DNA of 64,000 bases from Anagrus nilaparvatae. Lineage: Eukaryota; Arthropoda; Insecta; Hymenoptera; Mymaridae. The stretch is from the NCBI GenBank assembly GCA_022575985.1, contig JAKSXM010000132.1, forward strand, positions 8,308,001 through 8,372,000, in the 5' to 3' direction. How positions within the stretch are numbered: position 1 is the stretch's first letter; each line of letters opens with the position of its first letter. The notes beneath the pieces were generated by a model. That model ran no database searches, was not told the DNA's origin, and saw only the letters and a program-made list of their open reading frames with translations. Positions 43,801 to 54,968 of this stretch are shown piece after piece. The translations under genes were made by a program, and so were the position numbers.

Positions 43801-45565
43801 TCTGTAACTGGTTATGTTTATAGATTACTAAAAAAATTTATTAAAAATGTAAAATTCACAAAAAACGCAATTTAGGTTTAAATTAGGCAGATTTATACCT
43901 GGAGGACTAAAAAGTTGAGGAAGTTCATTTTTTATGTGCATAAAATTTTGCCCAAAATGAGCCAAATCGGGGGATTCGATCTGCAGCAACCTAACTTCTG
44001 AAATGAGACGACTCATATTTCACTCCATTATAATGATGCATTTTGTATGTTACTATAATTTGTATAATTTTTATGCTTCACATAAAAATATTTTATAATT
44101 ATTACTAATATTTAAGATGGATATTTACAGAATAGGTCAAAATACGAGGTTATAATTATTCCAGTTAATATTTTTTTTACTTATGTTTCATGAAATTATC
44201 TGTAAAATAATTAAAAACAATAAAAAATATTTTTTACTTTATTACTTAACTTTTTATGACAGTTCTTATATTTTTACAATTCAAAAAAATTGCTATTTAT
44301 ATTAGAAGTTTTAATTTCTTAAGCAACTAGGTACGCAATTAATATAATGCATAAGCCAGAAAATAATAAAACGCAAATAACACAACTATACTTGCACTAT
44401 AAAACTGGCAGTAATTTTTGCTTCTCAAGCCACATTACGTATTGTTGTGATATGAAGTGTCACTTTAAATTTCAAAAATTGCATGTTAAGTTTAAATTTA
44501 TAACAAAAAATAAGGTAAGAATAATAAAATTTAAGGGGTCCTGCGCTTTCAAATGCTATAAATTCGAGGAAAGTTTGAGTGGTCATAAAAAAAAACTGCT
44601 TAAGCTTTTTGAAAAATTCTTTTTTTATTGTTTTCGTACATTCTTATGCAACCTTCCTATTTTTTTTTTTAAATTTTTATGTACATTAAGTACCTGAAAG
44701 ATGGCGCTGAATGAAGCGATGAAAAAAAAATAAAAAAAGTTGTCCGACTGATTCAGCCGCCCAGGTTCATCTTAAAAAAAAAAAAAAAACTCATGTTTTT
44801 CTGCATGCCCTAAACTTGGCATTAAACTAGGGAAAAGGAAAAATATTGAAAATTAAAAAAGTTACACTAAAAATAAAAAATGTTGTCAAAATCACCCTCG
44901 TTTTCGGACACTCTCCCCCCTGTGAAATTTTTAATAATAGCCCAATTAACTTTTCCGTAGTTTAATGCCATCTTAATTAGATAATAAAAAGATTTTAAAA
45001 AAAAAAAATCAAATCGCAGGAGTAATTTTCTCTCAATCAGTCGGACAAATTTAAAAAAGTAGGTTTCGAGATAAACGCGTTTAAAGTTTTTTTGTATGTA
45101 TAATATACGTTATATTTTTGATCGAATTTCTTCTTTAGAATTTTTTTTATTCAACATATCGACATAAAACCTTTTTTATCATAATTTTGAATATTTTTTT
45201 TATAATATGAGAAGAAAAAAAAAAATTTGAATATCGGAAAAAATTGAAAGCGCAGGACCCCTTAAATTAAATTATAACTCGAAAAATACTTGTTTAGATT
45301 AAAATTTTATATCAGATCTTGAGGGGATCTAAGTTTCGTGGGCATTTTTTATTTTTTATAGTTCGTCGATGAAATTTCGCACTGAGAAATCAGTAAGCTT
45401 CGATTGAGTTGAAGTTAATTGCATAATAGAAATTATATCACTTTAATATGAAAATTCAACTCAACCGACAGCGTTTACGCGACCCTTTTAGTCTTTTTAA
45501 ATTATGATTTTTCACGAAATGCTTTTAAAATTACGGTTTAATCATTTAATTATTAATTTTACAGA
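43796..45565. other. 5' block of receptor copy 7
   Basis: 43796-44475 repeats 29815-30480, including GATCTGCAGCAACCTAACTT and CTTCTCAAGCCACATTACGT. A TTAA element sits at 44535-45261. The proximal 170 bp match copy 6, with CAACCGACAGCGTTTACG and ATTATTAATTTTACAG before AATG. The 116-residue frame at 44347-44697 crosses the module and the element and is not a gene. Confidence 0.6.
44535..45261. mobile_element. TTAA-flanked (piggyBac-type) non-autonomous element, 727 bp
   Basis: The ends GGGGTCCTGCGCTTTCAA and its complement are flanked by TTAA on both sides. The block 5' of copy 4 (16455-16485) has the empty site AAATTTAAATTAAATTATAA. Different from the TTAA element in copy 5 apart from the GGGTC start. 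No ORF is present. Confidence 0.82.
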
Positions 45566-47383
45566 ATGCAGTTTGTACAATTGACTTTTCTTATAACTTT
45601 ATCTGCAACAGTAATATTTGTGAATTCTTGTAATTTTGAAAAATTAATTAGCAAGCTCTTGAAACAAGTCGAACCAAATCAAGTTACGTTATATTTGAAT
45701 TTAAAAAATGCAAGTAAAAACAACTGCAATTATTATGAACTCTTTCAGCAGCTTTTAAATCAAGTTCCAACCAGTACTGTGGATTTGAGTAATCACCAAG
45801 CATTTTTAGTGTCTAAACCAAATATTATTGAATACAATAAAAATATTACAGCAGATTTACATGTAATCGCTATTCAAGAAGGCAAACAAGAAAAGTTCCT
45901 AGAGTTACTTGATACAGCATTGCATTTGATTCTTGACTCTTCATTTTATTTAACATTAACTAAAATTTTACTAATACTAAATCAATTCCCCAATTCCCTT
46001 AAATTAACTAACAAAATTTATTGGATAGTTGAGAGTTACAATTTTTTGGATTTCACAATTTTACAATGCAAGAACCCAAATTCCTCAATTATTCACCATC
46101 AACTTTTCTTGAATAAAACTACTATTCATTATTTTAACGAAACTTCAAATTTACAATTTTTTCCAAATAATTTTGATATCAGTGGCTGTAATGTAGTTGG
46201 CGGCGTTTTCGAACAATTATGGCCTGAAATTGAACAGAGAATCGATTATTCTTCTTATTCAGATTGGTATTCTATAATAAAGCAGATAAAATTGTTTGAT
46301 TTATTTTCTAAAAAATTAAATTTTACTAAAAATTTAACATTAATGAATAAAAATAAATCAGTTTCCACTATTTTAAAGGAAACTAAATTCGATTATTGCT
46401 TAAATGAGGTTACATTTTATGCTAATAGTAATTATCGAAAAGTTTACTTATTAGCAACTTATAAATTCATATTTTTGGTACCAGTAATAAGCGTAAAAAA
46501 TATTTCATTTTCTTTTAACATTTTATATTCTATTTTGACTTTAATTGGAGTCATAGCTTTGGTTAAAATACTTTGCAATTTGTATAAAAATCAATGGTCT
46601 ACAATTGACATTTATTGCTTGATGATTGGAATTCTCGTTGATGATATAAAATTACGAAACTTGGCATCAAAATTAATCTATTCAATATTGATTTTAATTC
46701 CAATATTTTTTTTGTCAGACATTATTTCTGGTTTGACCAGCATCAAATTTGAGGTGAATGAAAATTTTACTATTCATTCGTATGATGACATAATTAAAAA
46801 AAATATTCAAGTGGTTTTGGTATCTTCTTATGAACAAACATTTGATTTTCTAAAGGAATATACACCAGATGTTTTGCAAAATATTTTTAAATTTGCTCAT
46901 ATGGAAACTGGGGACTATTCATTCGGTTATGATAAGATTTTTGTAATCCTGGAACACGATGCTGAATACTTTTTAAATAAATATCAAGTTCAAGATATGT
47001 TTCAGCAAATAAAATATAAAATTAGTGATTTAAATATTTATCAAGGTTCGTATATTTTATATTTTGAAAATAAGTCTTCATTGAGAAACAAATATGACGA
47101 ACTTTACATGAAAGTTGTCGAAGCTGGTTTGCATATAAAATGGAGATCTGATTACGATAACGTTAATAAAATTGATAAGAAGACTGAATTTACCAAACTC
47201 GATAATGATAATAATGCTTTAATGTACGTTGTGATCTTTGTCATCGTTGCAGAGATATTTTTAGGGATAATTTTACTAATTTTTGAATTATTCTGGCATT
47301 ATTGGTCGTCGAAAAAACCACAATTGTATAAAGTTAAAACTTGGTTAGGGAAAAATGATTCCCTCCTTTTCTTTAAAACGTAG
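45566..47383 (+). CDS. Divergent ionotropic receptor, copy 7 (tail shortened by a stop)
   Basis: A 605-residue member with complete receptor architecture: signal peptide (MQFVQLTFLITLSATVIFVN), N-terminal domain, S1 (LQFFPNNFDISGCNVVGGVF), TM1 (LYSILTLIGVIALVKIL), pore region after NQWSTIDIY, TM2, S2 (NKSSLRNKYDELYMKVVEAG) and TM3 (EIFLGIILLIFELFWHYW). A substitution turns the conserved tail codons into a stop after SLLFFKT, and about 25 tail residues remain readable beyond it (to 47451). The N-terminal third is closest to copy 5 (both have LLKQVEPNQV and SKNNCNY), which suggests they are recent sisters. It is likely functional unless the tail is needed. A miniature element lies between the stop and the poly-A signal. 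Confidence 0.86.
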   Translation: MQFVQLTFLITLSATVIFVNSCNFEKLISKLLKQVEPNQVTLYLNLKNASKNNCNYYELFQQLLNQVPTSTVDLSNHQAFLVSKPNIIEYNKNITADLHVIAIQEGKQEKFLELLDTALHLILDSSFYLTLTKILLILNQFPNSLKLTNKIYWIVESYNFLDFTILQCKNPNSSIIHHQLFLNKTTIHYFNETSNLQFFPNNFDISGCNVVGGVFEQLWPEIEQRIDYSSYSDWYSIIKQIKLFDLFSKKLNFTKNLTLMNKNKSVSTILKETKFDYCLNEVTFYANSNYRKVYLLATYKFIFLVPVISVKNISFSFNILYSILTLIGVIALVKILCNLYKNQWSTIDIYCLMIGILVDDIKLRNLASKLIYSILILIPIFFLSDIISGLTSIKFEVNENFTIHSYDDIIKKNIQVVLVSSYEQTFDFLKEYTPDVLQNIFKFAHMETGDYSFGYDKIFVILEHDAEYFLNKYQVQDMFQQIKYKISDLNIYQGSYILYFENKSSLRNKYDELYMKVVEAGLHIKWRSDYDNVNKIDKKTEFTKLDNDNNALMYVVIFVIVAEIFLGIILLIFELFWHYWSSKKPQLYKVKTWLGKNDSLLFFKT

Positions 47384-47464
47384 AATAAGAATAAATTGAA
47401 AATAAGGAAATTAAATGTTTTGGCACGTCCAACTTTTAAGGTTAATAAATAATTGATTAAACTT

Positions 47465-47636
47465 ATTGAGTCTGACCCTTCCCCACTCCTTGTTTAAATT
47501 TAGGTCCGGCACCAATGACAGAAGTTAAAAATTAGCGCTGTTAGCGGAAATTTCTGTAACTTTAGGTCCGGAATTCAAATCTGCCAATCAGAGAATGATA
47601 AAAATTTCTTTAGAGTGGGGAAGGGTCGGACTCAAT
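47465..47636. mobile_element. Miniature inverted-repeat element in the 3' UTR of copy 7
   Basis: The ends ATTGAGTCTGACCCTTCCCC and its complement match over about 23 bp. Internal AGGTCCGG occurs twice. It is absent after copies 4 and 6. Confidence 0.75.
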
Positions 47637-47658
47637 ACACAAAATATTTAATTATAAC

Positions 47659-47664
47659 AATAAA
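47659..47664 (+). promoter_or_regulatory. Polyadenylation signal of receptor copy 7
   Basis: AATAAA in TATAACAATAAACTAC, equivalent to that of copy 4. The inserted 172-bp element moves it away from the stop codon. Confidence 0.5.
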
Positions 47665-47706
47665 CTACTTGTATATATTGAAGTTTTTTATTAATAGTAT
47701 TGTTTA

Positions 47707-48676
47707 TGGGCAGATCTTAGCTATTTTTACCCAAGTCTGAGGTTGATGTCTTGAAATCAAAAAATACCGATTGTACTGCGTTTGTTATGTAAACATATGG
47801 ATATGGTCAAATTTTCATGGCTCTAGGTGGTTCGGTTGCGATTTGGAAGCTGTTTTTCATTTTGATTTTTTTCGCCACCCGTTTCTTTATTGTTTTCTAA
47901 ACGCCCTAAATAAGCCTAAAAAATATTTTATATATTAAGGAAGGTAGTAAAATTTGCCGCCAAATCCGAATCTTGACATATTTTTTCGGAAAACCCTCAG
48001 AAAAAGCCGGAAAATTAGAAAAACTAAAGGAAACTTTCAAATACGAATTTCCCAAAGTACTTAACTTTTTTTTTAATGCGTTTTCCAATATATTTTATGT
48101 TGGTGAACTCCTTTTTTGTTCCATTGGTTTTTAAGTACTTAATACAATTCATAGTACTTAAGTACGTTTTAGTACGTTTTTTTTAGTATTATTTTTAAGT
48201 ACGTTTTCTTTAGTTGTTCCGATTTTCCGGGTTTTCCTGAGGTTTTTTCGAAAAATATGTAAAAAGCACGTATTTACTGGATGCTGCGTATCCGGCAAAT
48301 GCATGTTTTCTCGCCACAGACACAGAAAAATTTTATGCAGTCCTTCTCCATAAATAAAGAATGCCCAAAATCTCAGATTACCATCCTCGGCTTCGCCTCG
48401 GAAGGTAATTTACGTGCGATTTGGACTATTCTTTACTTTTCTGGACCCCAGCCGTAAATATACTATTTAGGCTTACTTAGAGCGCTCAGAAAATAAAAAA
48501 GAAACGGGTGGCTAAGAAATCTGAAATAATAAAAATTGGAAAAATAGCTGCCAAATCGCAACCAGGCCACCTAGAGCCTTGAAAATTGGACAGCTACCAT
48601 ATTTTTACATGCAAAATATAGTGCAATCGATATTTTTTAAATTCAAAATCTACCTCAACTAAATAGCTAAGAACTA
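47707..48676. mobile_element. Large foldback element with a nested repeat P
   Basis: The left arm (47707-48020) includes CTTAGCTATTTTTACC, GGTTGCGATTTGGAAGCTG, CGCCACCCGTTTCTTT and GGAAAACCCTCAG. The right arm (48215-48676) has their complements (CTGAGG, AAAGAAACGGGTGGCTAAG, CAGCTGCCAAATCGCAACC-like, AAATAGCTAAG) but is interrupted by repeat P (48258-48468). Arm identity is imperfect, so it is older than the element in copy 1. The core contains repeated AAGTACGTTTT. Confidence 0.7.
48258..48468. repeat. Palindromic repeat P, copy 4
   Basis: GGATGCTGCGTATCCGGCAA, TCTCGCCACAG, CCTCGGCTTCGCCTCGGAAG, ATTTACGTGCGATTTG and the GTAAATATACTA end are all present. It lies inside the right arm of the foldback element. 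Confidence 0.7.
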
Positions 48677-48679
48677 CCT

Positions 48680-51570
48680 TTATATAAAACCTAACTATAA
48701 AATATTTTAAAATTTGTTATGAACATTGGCTTAGTTTCCTTATCATTTTTCATTATCTCCTTACAAAATATTAGAAATTCATTTCATTTACAAAAAACTT
48801 AGAATTATTATCCTGGAAAAAATCTGCTATACCAAATTTATTATCATATAGTAAGAATATTACCATAGTATTATAATAGTAAACTAATATGGTAAATTTA
48901 CTTACTAACTGATAGTAAAATCGTTAGCCATTTATTTTTACTATCTAGCACAAGTAATTTAATGTCATTAAATTTGTGATACATTATATTTAATTGGAAA
49001 TTCAAGAAATTAAATTAATAAGGAAATTAAAAATTTTTATAATATTTTTCAGACTACAATTCCTAATGATTTAAATGTTTCAAATCCCTTCTTTTCAAAA
49101 TCGATAAATGCTCAAACTAAGAGTTTTCTGAAGATTAAAAAAATTTTCGAGTTGGAAAACATCTGAAGAGGAAAAAATTTAAAAGAAAATGAGGTACAGC
49201 CTGGTCACGATTATCTAGCTAGACATAACGGGAAGAATTTTTGAGCAAAATGACACTTAGTAGTTAACTTTTTTATTGACGCAACACCCATAAAACATGA
49301 ATGTTTTACTTAAACTTTTTTTTGTGCAGTGTAGCATAACGTTTCTAGCTGTTAATAGCTACAAACAAGCGGCTAACGGCAATTATGAAAAAATTTAATT
49401 GATTTAATTGATTGATTTAATTTATTCAATTACTCAAATTGACACCGGAATCAAAATCTATGGAAAATTTCCTTATCCAGAAATAAAAGGAAAAAATTTT
49501 TCACGTTAATATGAGTTTTTTACCAGTACTCTTTTTTACTGAAAAAATAAGTAAAATTATCGATCTTTTTTTTTTTAATGGCCGACAAAAATCGAGAATT
49601 GAACCTCAGAAGCTAAAAAATGACATGGGGGCTTATTTTTAGTATTATTTTCGGTAAAAATACTGTGATATCGATTTAAAGACCCAAACATTAGGTTTTG
49701 TCTGGTTTTGTTTATAATTAGCCTTGAAGTGCCTTAAATTATTATTTTAAGAATGCTTTGAAGTTACTATACTAATAAGTATAATAACTACTATAAATAT
49801 ACTGTTAAATTAAATTCTTAAAATTCAAAGCTATATGAAAAAATAAAAAAGTTATCTAAAATTTTAATTGGTTAAACAATAATTTAATTTTTGATAATAA
49901 ATAAATATTTTACAGTTATAAATCTACCCCAAGCGAATAAAATGAGTTTTTTACAATGCACAAAAACAAAATTATTCAATACAGTGCTCGAATGATCGAA
50001 ACTTATTTTAATGACTTTATAATACAAAATCGTACACTCTCTTCATGTAATAAATAAGTTATTACTTTATAACTAAGTAGCAAATACAAAATTTTTTTTT
50101 TATCATTATTCTCAATTTTTTACGGTCGGTCAAAGTTAAAAAAAAGAAATTAAAAGAGTATAATTAATGAAGTTTTATATATAACAAAACAATTATAAAT
50201 TAAAACTACCGTGAAATTTTTCTTTGTTTGCATAACTGTAAATTTGATTTAAACCTTTTGAAAAAAAAAAAATGTACATAAATAATTGCAAATTTATATA
50301 CTACTCCAGATCCATCATTATAAATAACACCCAAAATCCAGTTATATATCTCTACTTACCATATACATAAGAATTTTGGTTCAATCATGTAGGTAAAAAA
50401 AGTTTTTTTTTGTGGTGTTTAATAAAACATAAAAATTTCATGTTAAATAACAAAATGAGAATGTTAAAAAAGAGAAATGCATTTTTCTTAATAAGTACTT
50501 TTGTATTTAATTGTTATTATGGCACGTGGGTCAAGTATAAAAAATTTTTTTTAATGATCATTTTTTAACTTCAATTTTTTACGTTCTGTAACATACATTT
50601 TTTTTTTGGATTAAAATTTATTTAATTGTAACTGTGTTTCTCAATTTTTATTGAAAAGTGAATGTTTGATTTTATTTTTTGAAATAAGTAATTAATTGAA
50701 AGTTCTAAAGAAAATTATTATAAGTAAAGCATAACTAATTTTCTTTTTTCGGAATGAGAGAATAATATAACGGTAAATAATAATTTAATTTTTTTTTTTA
50801 TTATTTTTTGGATATAAAAAAAAGGTAATAAATATTAATAAGATAATACACGTAAAAATAATAAGTTTATTAATAAATCACTGGTTTTTTCTAATAAAAA
50901 TTTTGGTTGATTAAAGATTTTTTTTCGTAATAAATTTATATTATTTTTTGTTGTAATTTAGTGAATTGGTTATTAAATTATGATTTTATTAGTTATTTTA
51001 TGAAGTTTAACAAAAATCACGCAGAAAAAAAGTAATCTTGTTAATTGCTTTATTGTTACTGGGTAATGCTGAATTATTTTGAAAAGTCACGACTTTAGTT
51101 TTGTACGCATCTAATAAGTGATTTAATATAGTTTTTTAAATTAAAACATTTGTGCCTAATCGATAATTTTTGGGCATGTGAATTTTGATGTAAATAATTG
51201 AATGTCTTGGGCTTAAAATGTCACCGAATTGGTAATTGGCTCGCTTTTTTCATTCTAAAAGTTAGTTTTTATCTTCGAAAACTAAAATATGCGATACTAA
51301 CCCTATAATGCAGCTTTAATTCCGGAATATTCATAAATCCAAGAATGGTTGATTAGGCATTTATAGTTTAATAAATTATAGTGTTATTTGAAAAAAAAAA
51401 GTAAAATTCAGGTATTATTTCGAACAAAGTAATATTACATTCTTAAATGCCTTTTAGAAAAGTTTATTTTGGTAAATGCGACGAATTATAGGCCCGAGGC
51501 GCGTATCACCGAGGGACTGTAGACACATTTAGTACAATAAACATCTTTCTCACACGAGTTTAGAATGTTT
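48680..51570. other. AT-rich intergenic DNA
   Basis: The first lines (AAATATTTTAAAATTTGTTA, TGAACATTGGCTTAGTTTCC) are the IR 3' block of copy 7. Beyond about 48760 nothing is recognised except A/T runs and a short patch with TAGTAA/TTACTA alternations (48840-48950). Confidence 0.5.
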
Positions 51571-51643
51571 TTTCTCTATTTAGGGCAATAATGACGGCCT
51601 CTCAAAACTGGAATATAGTCATTATTGTCCGCAAATAGAGAAA
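51571..51643. repeat. Hairpin with imperfect 27-bp stem
   Basis: TTTCTCTATTTAGGGCAATA plus ATGAC on the left pairs with GTCATTATTGTCCGCAAATA plus GAGAAA on the right. Confidence 0.6.
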
Positions 51644-52437
51644 TATAAATTATTATTCTATTATATTAGCAAAAAGAATGCACTATTTTATAATAGGTAT
51701 ATTATTTTATTATATTATAGGTACACTTAATTTATAATTCATTTTAAAATCTCATATTCCACAACCTAGTCAATAACACTAATTTTCCAATTATATCTCT
51801 CCAATAATGCTCTTAATACAATTAATAAATGCTTCACAATCAATAACTATTATTTTTTCTGAAGACTATAAAGTTTAACGATTTAATACATTTCATAAAA
51901 ATTTATATTTATTGATTTTATTACATTAGCTGAAAAGTGCTTATATAATATTGAAAAGTCATTTCACTTGTGAGAATAATTTTAGTAAGTAATATTTGAA
52001 AGCACGAAATTTTATATAAAATATAGCATAAAATAGTATACTTTTATAAATGCGACCATTTTCATAAAGTTAGTATAGATTTAAAAAAAAATTTTGAATA
52101 ATAAATGCAAAAAATTAACGAAATTTTCCGAGAAATTTTCTTTCTAAAAATATCATTGGGTTTATGTATGTACGTACATTGGCTCATAACTTGTGCTTTG
52201 AAAAATAAGCGAAAACACTGCCCCATATAAAAGAAGAGTACTTTGATAACTAAGGGCGTATTATATTTGATTTTGAGCTTAATTTGAAACTCTTTATTAA
52301 ACTGAACTTATTATAGTTAATTTAAAACAAAGCTTTTACACTTTTTAAACGAAACTATGTATATAAAAGATCCAAATTAAAATGTAAAAACCTCGAAAAA
52401 ACATGAGTTTTAAAAATTACAAACAAAAAATATTTTT

Positions 52438-52690
52438 CGGTAGTAGAATTATTTTTTTTGTGAATTTACGAAAAAAGTTGCAAATTCAAAACTATTTTTC
52501 GAAAAAAACTTATTAATTTTTCTTTTCTTTTGCGAATTCACAAAAAAAATCGATAATACTCGAGAATTTTTTGTTAATATACTAAATTTATTAAATTAAA
52601 AATTTTTTTCGAATATTTACAAATTTTTTCGAAAATATTCTATTTTTTTTGTTAATATAAGGATATAATACTTTTTACAGTGCACTTATT
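52438..52690. repeat. Decayed (TTTACGAAAAAA)-type repeat tract
   Basis: Degenerate GAATTTACGAAAAAA-like units in both orientations end with ATACTTTTTACAGTGCA. It resembles the interior and end of the element at 1179-1507 and may be an old relative. Confidence 0.35.
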
Positions 52691-52785
52691 ACCCAGCTGC
52701 TACGTGGTTAGCAAAGGCCCACTTTTTGTCCACGGATGAAAAAAATACTGGAAAATCTTAGCCATAAAAAAACCACACACTGAAT

Positions 52786-52978
52786 AGTATATTACGATCC
52801 ATGTCCAGAAAGAATGGCCCAAATCGCACGTAAATTACGTATTGGTAAACTGCGATTTGGGGCATTCTTTTTTTATGGCCCAGGGTCGTATACGATTTTT
52901 CTGCATCAGTGGCGAGAAAACATGTCTTTGCCGGACGCGCAGCGGCCGGGAAATACGTGCTTTCTGGCCGCTGACAGG
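52786..52978 (-). repeat. Palindromic repeat P, copy 5 (inverted)
   Basis: Reads AGTATATTACGATCC, CAAATCGCACGTAAATTACG, GTAAACTGCGATTTGGGGCA, TGGCGAGAAAACATG and GCCGGACGCGCAGCGGCCGG in the orientation opposite to 32632-33195. The open frames in this segment on both strands are products of the palindrome. Confidence 0.65.
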
Positions 52979-53059
52979 AAAAAAAATTTCGGTTGTGGCA
53001 ACAGGAACTTTTTTTTTTCGTTCAAACGATTCCAAAATCCAATTAAAATGCCTTAAAAT

Positions 53060-54683
53060 GTAAAGTAAACTTATACTATAAAGAAAACTTTAAAAAAAAA
53101 TGATTTTTACGCCGAGCACTGCGACATAGTGGGACTTAAAGTTTTCTTTAGGTTTTATGTCATTTGCAACCATTAAAAAAAAACTCTAGCAGCCACAACC
53201 AGGAATTCCAGTAACGGAAACCTGCGTTCCGGTAACGCCAACCGAAAATTCCGGTAGCAAGAACCCGAGCAAGAGCCGTATTTTTTTTCTGTGCAGATCG
53301 CAGTGAACAAATTTTCCAACCTTAACTCGACCTTTTAATAAAAAGGTAAACTTTGTGTGATCTGGGCTGTTTTTAATTTTTCTATCTTTATTAGTCGTAA
53401 CCAAAGACACTGTTAATATACTTATTGCTTATAACATGCTATATTTGTAATATTTAAAAAAATTTTAATTATTAAAAATAATGTAAAAAAACGCAATTTT
53501 TCAAATAGATATTTCGAGTAAAAAATATTTTTTTAAACATTTTAAAATAGACAGTTCAAAAATTGAATCAAAAATCCAATTTGTCATTTCTGTTTAAATA
53601 AACTTTTCTAATCGATTGATTACAAAAAAAGCGTCTTAATAAAAAATACCTAAAATTTTTTACATTTCAACCTCCAACAAAAAAAAAAAATTCATAATAA
53701 GTAAACCCAAAAAAATTAAATTTCGTTTTTTTCTCTATTTACAGTAAATTAAGCACATTTATAACACTTTCATTAGCTACAACAAAAGAAATTATTCATT
53801 CAACTGTTAAAATACTCAGGTAAATAAAAAAATGTAAAATATGTTTATGCACCATGAGGTTTTTTTTTAAACATAAAATTATTATGCACATTTTGTAAAA
53901 CGAGACAGTATAGAAGCTCATCGAAACTTGTTAAAAAAAATTTGATAGATTGAATTCGAAAATTTTTTTTTATAACTACACCTATTAAGTAATTTATATG
54001 CATAAAAAAATTTTTAGACGTGTAAGAATTTTTAGTCATATTGTAAACTATCCAAGACCACACGGACTTAAACTGGCTTGAAATATCGATTTTCAACTTG
54101 ACTGATTTATATATTATAATAAAGCATGCTTATTATTATTATAGTAGCATCATAATATCGTCATCGACTCACATCTGTTGCTTTTAATAAATTTATTATA
54201 TATTAAAAATGTGCAAATTGACTATAAAAAAAAAATTTTTTTTTTTTTTTGATACTGCATTTTTTTTTCGAAAATTAAAATATATTTTAAGGGATTGAAT
54301 TTTTTATGCTTGTGATGTTAAATTTTGTGTAGGGCTTAGTGTATGTGGCTATATTTTAGAATTTTTTTTTTTTATTTGATAATCGATGAAGATTTATTAA
54401 GTTTTAATATGATTTTATAGGCCATGACAGATTTTTTTTTTCTTTTCTTATTTTTTTATAGTTTTAGGACGCTTTTTTATGTGTTAAAATTATGAGTTCG
54501 TTGAACTTGATTTTTTTTTAAAATAAATGTAATAAATAAAATTGAAAATATTATTTGAAAATTTTAAGTGAATATATTTCTGTAAAACATCAAAAATATT
54601 CAAGATTTTTTGAAATGTAAAATGAATACGTTTTGTGAGCACTCTTGTTATAAGAGCTTATCTTATAAAAACAAAAGGCCGGA
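53060..54683. other. AT-rich DNA, no gene
   Basis: A GC-richer patch with TTCCGGTAACG/TTCCAGTAACG-type steps (53190-53270) and an inverted AAAGAAAACTTTA pair (about 53080-53150) suggest an old element. Nothing else is recognised. Confidence 0.4.
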
Positions 54684-54968
54684 TTAAAATTTTGTCTGTA
54701 AAATATATAGGAAAATTTCTATTGCACACGTCATCAGCTGATGCAAAGCATCTTCGTTCTCTTCACTTTCTCCTTCTACACTTGTATAATTTAAAAAATG
54801 ATAAATTGACCAATCAGATCTATTTTCAAATTTATTTGTAACAGACGACGCGCTCTCGGAAGGAAGTGCATTATCAAGAAGACAAGTACTTGAGCTGTCA
54901 TTTACAAATCTGTTTTGTTTGAGTAAACAAGTGTTTTTTTTATTTAAAGTGTCTCGATGATAGTCCAT
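54684..54968 (-). CDS. Hypothetical ORF, 94 codons
   Basis: The frame has a richer amino-acid mix than the AT-derived shadows around it (SSSTCLLDNALPSESASSV, NRSDWSIYHFLNYTSVEG, ESEENEDALHQL). It may be an exon or a fragment of an element's protein. No motif is recognised. A + strand frame overlaps it. No partner exon was found nearby, and I am unsure that it is expressed. Confidence 0.25.
   Translation of the reverse strand: MDYHRDTLNKKNTCLLKQNRFVNDSSSTCLLDNALPSESASSVTNKFENRSDWSIYHFLNYTSVEGESEENEDALHQLMTCAIEIFLYILQTKF

Noticed and set aside
44347..44697. 116-codon + strand frame
   Set aside because: It spans the upstream module and the left end of a TTAA element; the equivalent stretch is not open before other copies.
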